NCBI GenBank assembly: GCA_947034895.1
Contig: OX344762.1
Location: 2,544,501 to 2,608,500, forward strand
DNA from: Rhytidiadelphus loreus
Taxonomy: Eukaryota; Streptophyta; Bryopsida; Hypnales; Hylocomiaceae
Direction of reading: 5' to 3'
Length of the DNA: 64,000 nt
Below, piece by piece: positions 61,271 to 64,000 of the stretch (its first letter is position 1; each line of letters opens with the position of its first letter). Below the pieces are notes generated by a model that made no database searches, had not been told where the DNA came from, and saw nothing but the letters and a program-made list of their open reading frames with translations. The position numbers were made by a program, and so were the translations under genes.

Positions 61271-61280
61271 GTATATATAC
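61271..61280 (-). promoter_or_regulatory. TATA box of the 59.3-61.2 kb reading frame
   Basis: GTATATATAC lies 107 bp upstream of the start codon on the minus strand, followed by a pyrimidine-rich leader (CTCACCTCCTCATTTCTCGC), a normal layout for a plant promoter. An out-of-frame ATG at 61,169 overlaps the presumed start. Confidence 0.5.
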
Positions 61281-61599
61281 TCTTCCAGGTTCATAGTTCC
61301 CTCCACCGGGAACGCAAGCTACGGAGCGGCGCAACGGAACCCTAGTCTAGTGCCGTAAGCTATTGTCTTAATGACTATGTTTCGGCCACTTTCCAGATAC
61401 TGAATCCGTCCTATCCGAATGTCAAGTTCCGTCATGTTCCCGTACTGACTCCGGAATTAGGTCTAAACTATTTTTAGGTATTTACTTGTTTCCGTTTCTC
61501 TATTCCTAACCTAATTTTTTGAAATTTTTACTACTTTTTAATTTTTTCTAGTCTATCATGATCCATCTTAAGCTATTACGGATTCCGACAGGGTTTTTT

Positions 61600-63130
61600 T
61601 TCAGAAATGGAGAAACTAATGAAGAGCTATCATTGCTTATAAGCATGGGGGGCTACGAACCACGCTAGACCTCTCACAATCTGAGGATTCAAACCTAAAA
61701 AACTTTGTTGGTGGTGAGCATCAGAAAGACCAATCATAAGGGAATCCTCCTCTACTTATACTCTCAAAATTTTGGGCTGTGGCGGCTTGAACTAATGACA
61801 GTTACTTCCCTGGCACATGCCTTCAATTCAATACTGTAAAAGAGCCAATTGCCAATGTCCAAAACTTGCCGTCAATAATAAAGTACCTTCAACTACCTTT
61901 TATCCCTTGCATCAATAAATAGCTAATGTCTGCAATCCTACATTAGAGATAATTACAAATCAATTGCACAATTACTAACCCTAAATAAGTTATGACTTGG
62001 AATTGTACAAAACCAGCTATACAGATGCAATTAAGTCTTGGTAAACTTATGGAATTATATCTTATTAAATACATATATCTGCCTACACACATTCAATTAT
62101 ATCTACCCCTTATGCCTATACACATCCAATTATATTTAGGACATAGGTGCTCAAATGGAAGGCACCCATGATTGATTTAATAAACAATTGTGGACATGAT
62201 TTGGGATAGTAAAAAGTAAAAAAAAAAATTTAGAGGTGTATTGACAGAAATAATGGAAATTCCATACATTTTTTAGATTTGATAACTTAAAATGAAAATT
62301 ACCATAGATTTCTGCTCATTTCTTCCTACTTTCTTGCTTACTTATATGTCATGTGCTTAAACTTGATAAAAAATTATGGATAAAAAAGGATTGAAAAAAT
62401 AAATAATTTAAAGGGTAAAATTGTGAAAAGGGCTTAGTAAACTTTAGACTTTACACATGCATTAACAAGTCCATCCCAAATGTTGTATGTATGCCGATAA
62501 TGCAAGCCTATCCTTTCTCAAAAGTTAGAAGGAATACCCACTTGAATTATAATCTCTTTTATTCATTTTAATAAGGGAGTATTTTTTATAAAAAAACACT
62601 ATAGAGAATTTCTTACAACCATATGTTTAGACAAATTTTTTATTCTTTAAAGAGACTTCATACAAATCAAATCAATCTATAGCACAAGTGTATTTGAAAT
62701 CAAGTGGAGGATCCAAAACCAAATTTCCTTCGATTTTTAAAAAACAAAAAATTAAAGTATTCTATATTCATTTTAAGAATATTTTTTCTAAATTTCAATA
62801 TTGTGACGGGAACTTGAGCCACTCAACCATGAATGATGAATTCAACCGGTGAAAATCAAAATTAATTCAACTTACATTGGTTTTAAATATGGCACCGTAT
62901 TGACTGTTGATGGGACACCAATTAGTAATGGGTGCCTTCACCTTGGCGGCGTAACAGGTAATCATTGTGACTAGAGGAAATTGTAGGCCACCAACTTTTG
63001 TTAGGTTAGCTTCCCTAGAGAATGAGTTCAAAAGAAAAAAACATGGTCAAGTGTTTCAAGAACCTTACTTGTAGTTAAAGCGGACTCCAAGATTGATAGT
63101 TTCCATTTCTTGTATTCACATAGCAAAGTG
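61600..63130. other. AT-rich intergenic, nothing recognised
   Basis: No frame of note. TGTCGGAATCCG on the minus strand near 61,590 resembles an LTR start, but no second copy exists in the window. Confidence 0.4.
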
Positions 63131-63135
63131 GTACA

Positions 63136-64000
63136 ATGACTTGTATTCGAGTAGATGGTCATCAAGTTCCACTTGTTTTCCCGGTAGAGGATGGAGAATG
63201 CGCCACAATATCTAGTCACCTCCTTCATGTCCGCTTTAGGTTCTTAGAGTCATCAATCTATATAAAAGAAATGAAGAAGTCTGAATCAGGTGAATTGAAA
63301 TCCATCCCTATTGTGAAGTCCGTCAAAGGAGAAGGTCATTGTTGGTATCTACCTTCGGGAAATTACAGGGTGTATGGTTTTCTTCTATCCTTGGTAGCTG
63401 CATCCACAGAGATACTAAGTCAAGAGTCAAATAATTTGACCATAGATATGTCTTACATGTCTGATTTAATATCACCTAGTGCACCTCATGAAGTGTCTCT
63501 CGTGTTAAAAAATAGTGCAATCATCTAGAAAGTGAAGATTGAGAAATTAGACCCTATGATAGAATTGTCTAGCAAATCAGAAGGTGAATCGTCTCACTTG
63601 ACACTTCAAAAGCGACCATGTGTAATTCCAAGTAGAACACATGAGATGGATATTCATAAGCCTGTATGGAACATCCCTTCTAGTAGTCCTACATTGTCTT
63701 TACATTCACATCCACCAATGCACCCAACGCTTGTTGACCGAGTAAGCATAATGGATAGCTTGAAGCGGCTATTGACCTTTCGTCATTCTTGTAATGAGTT
63801 GTCAACAATGGATCTTCATGATGCCATGAAGCACCACCGTGTACAATTTTTGTCTAGTTTACGATGGAGATGTTGCTTTTGAACTGCCTCCGTGCCACTC
63901 ATCTTTTTCGGTGGCGGCGACTAAGAATTTGGAGGGAATGGACAAGCGTTACGACAAACACCCTTGGTATAAGGTACTAACAACAAACATCCAAAACACT
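63136..64000 (+). pseudogene. Second, divergent copy of the SWIM/DDE transposase (5' part, runs off the window)
   Basis: Starts with ATG at 63,136. The product shares with the 2.19 kb gene, in order, VPLVFPVEDG, SSIYIKE, PSGNYRVYG, DVAFELPP and NLEGMDKRYDKHPWYKVLTT. The first copy has VPIIFPV, DSIYIDE, KPGKYRAYG, IIFELPP and MVGMDKRYDGHVW at the same places. An in-frame TAG at 63,526 and a +1 frameshift between about 63,840 and 63,870 (needed to reach FELPP) show that it is inactive too. Similarity is clear but low, so these are old paralogues rather than a recent duplication. The catalytic region lies beyond the right edge. Confidence 0.7.

Noticed and set aside
1..64000. tRNA, rRNA or other structured RNA genes
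   Set aside because: No tRNA A/B boxes in a cloverleaf context and no rRNA core sequences were seen on either strand by eye; a covariance-model search could not be run.

Overview
This looks like nuclear DNA of a land plant, probably a non-seed plant (moss, lycophyte or fern). The host gene is a plant-type Fizzy-related/CCS52 cell-cycle activator. Relic genes have GT-AG introns, promoters carry telo-box and E2F-like motifs, and the rest is AT-rich sequence full of decayed transposons. The species cannot be fixed from the sequence. Only one protein-coding gene is clearly intact; most other coding sequence is transposon-derived or a broken gene copy.

Layout. 1-430 is a dispersed repeat whose second copy lies at 45.5-45.9 kb. 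2.19-6.14 kb is a two-exon, inactivated transposase with a WRKY/GCM-like zinc finger, a DDE-like core and a SWIM finger; a divergent relative runs off the right edge at 63.1-64.0 kb. 8,646-19,544 is a 10.9 kb hAT-like element with an exact 8-bp target duplication (GTCCAGAG), CAGGGTTGT ends and roughly 1 kb diverged inverted arms. It encloses about 35 copies of a 161-162 bp GC-rich satellite and about seven copies of a 219-bp AT-rich repeat. 20.6-22.4 kb holds relic exons of a hAT transposase. 24.4-25.9 kb (minus) is the intact intronless FZR/CCS52 gene, with two composite telo-box/E2F-like motifs 1.3 and 2.1 kb upstream. 28-34 kb is AT-rich intergenic DNA with a third copy of the hAT arm sequence and two nested MITEs. 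36.7-37.3 kb (minus) is a broken malectin-like receptor-kinase exon.

46.2-51.4 kb (minus) is the most unusual locus: about eleven exons of a decayed gene that appears to join a ParB/sulfiredoxin-like domain (DGNHR motif) to an amino-methyltransferase with beta-class motif order (NCP motif first, S-adenosylmethionine-binding glycine motif last). A 2,964-bp non-autonomous CACTA element (51,414-54,377, 3-bp target duplication CAT) sits 5 bp upstream of its start codon. 59.3-61.2 kb (minus) is a 1.87 kb reading frame of a probable transposon-associated protein, interrupted only by TAG/TAA codons and never by a frameshift or TGA.

The genes do not form a pathway. The common theme is layered transposon activity around one conserved cell-cycle gene. 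Premature stops in the transposon genes are mostly TAG, as expected from C-to-T change at CAG codons in methylated plant transposons.
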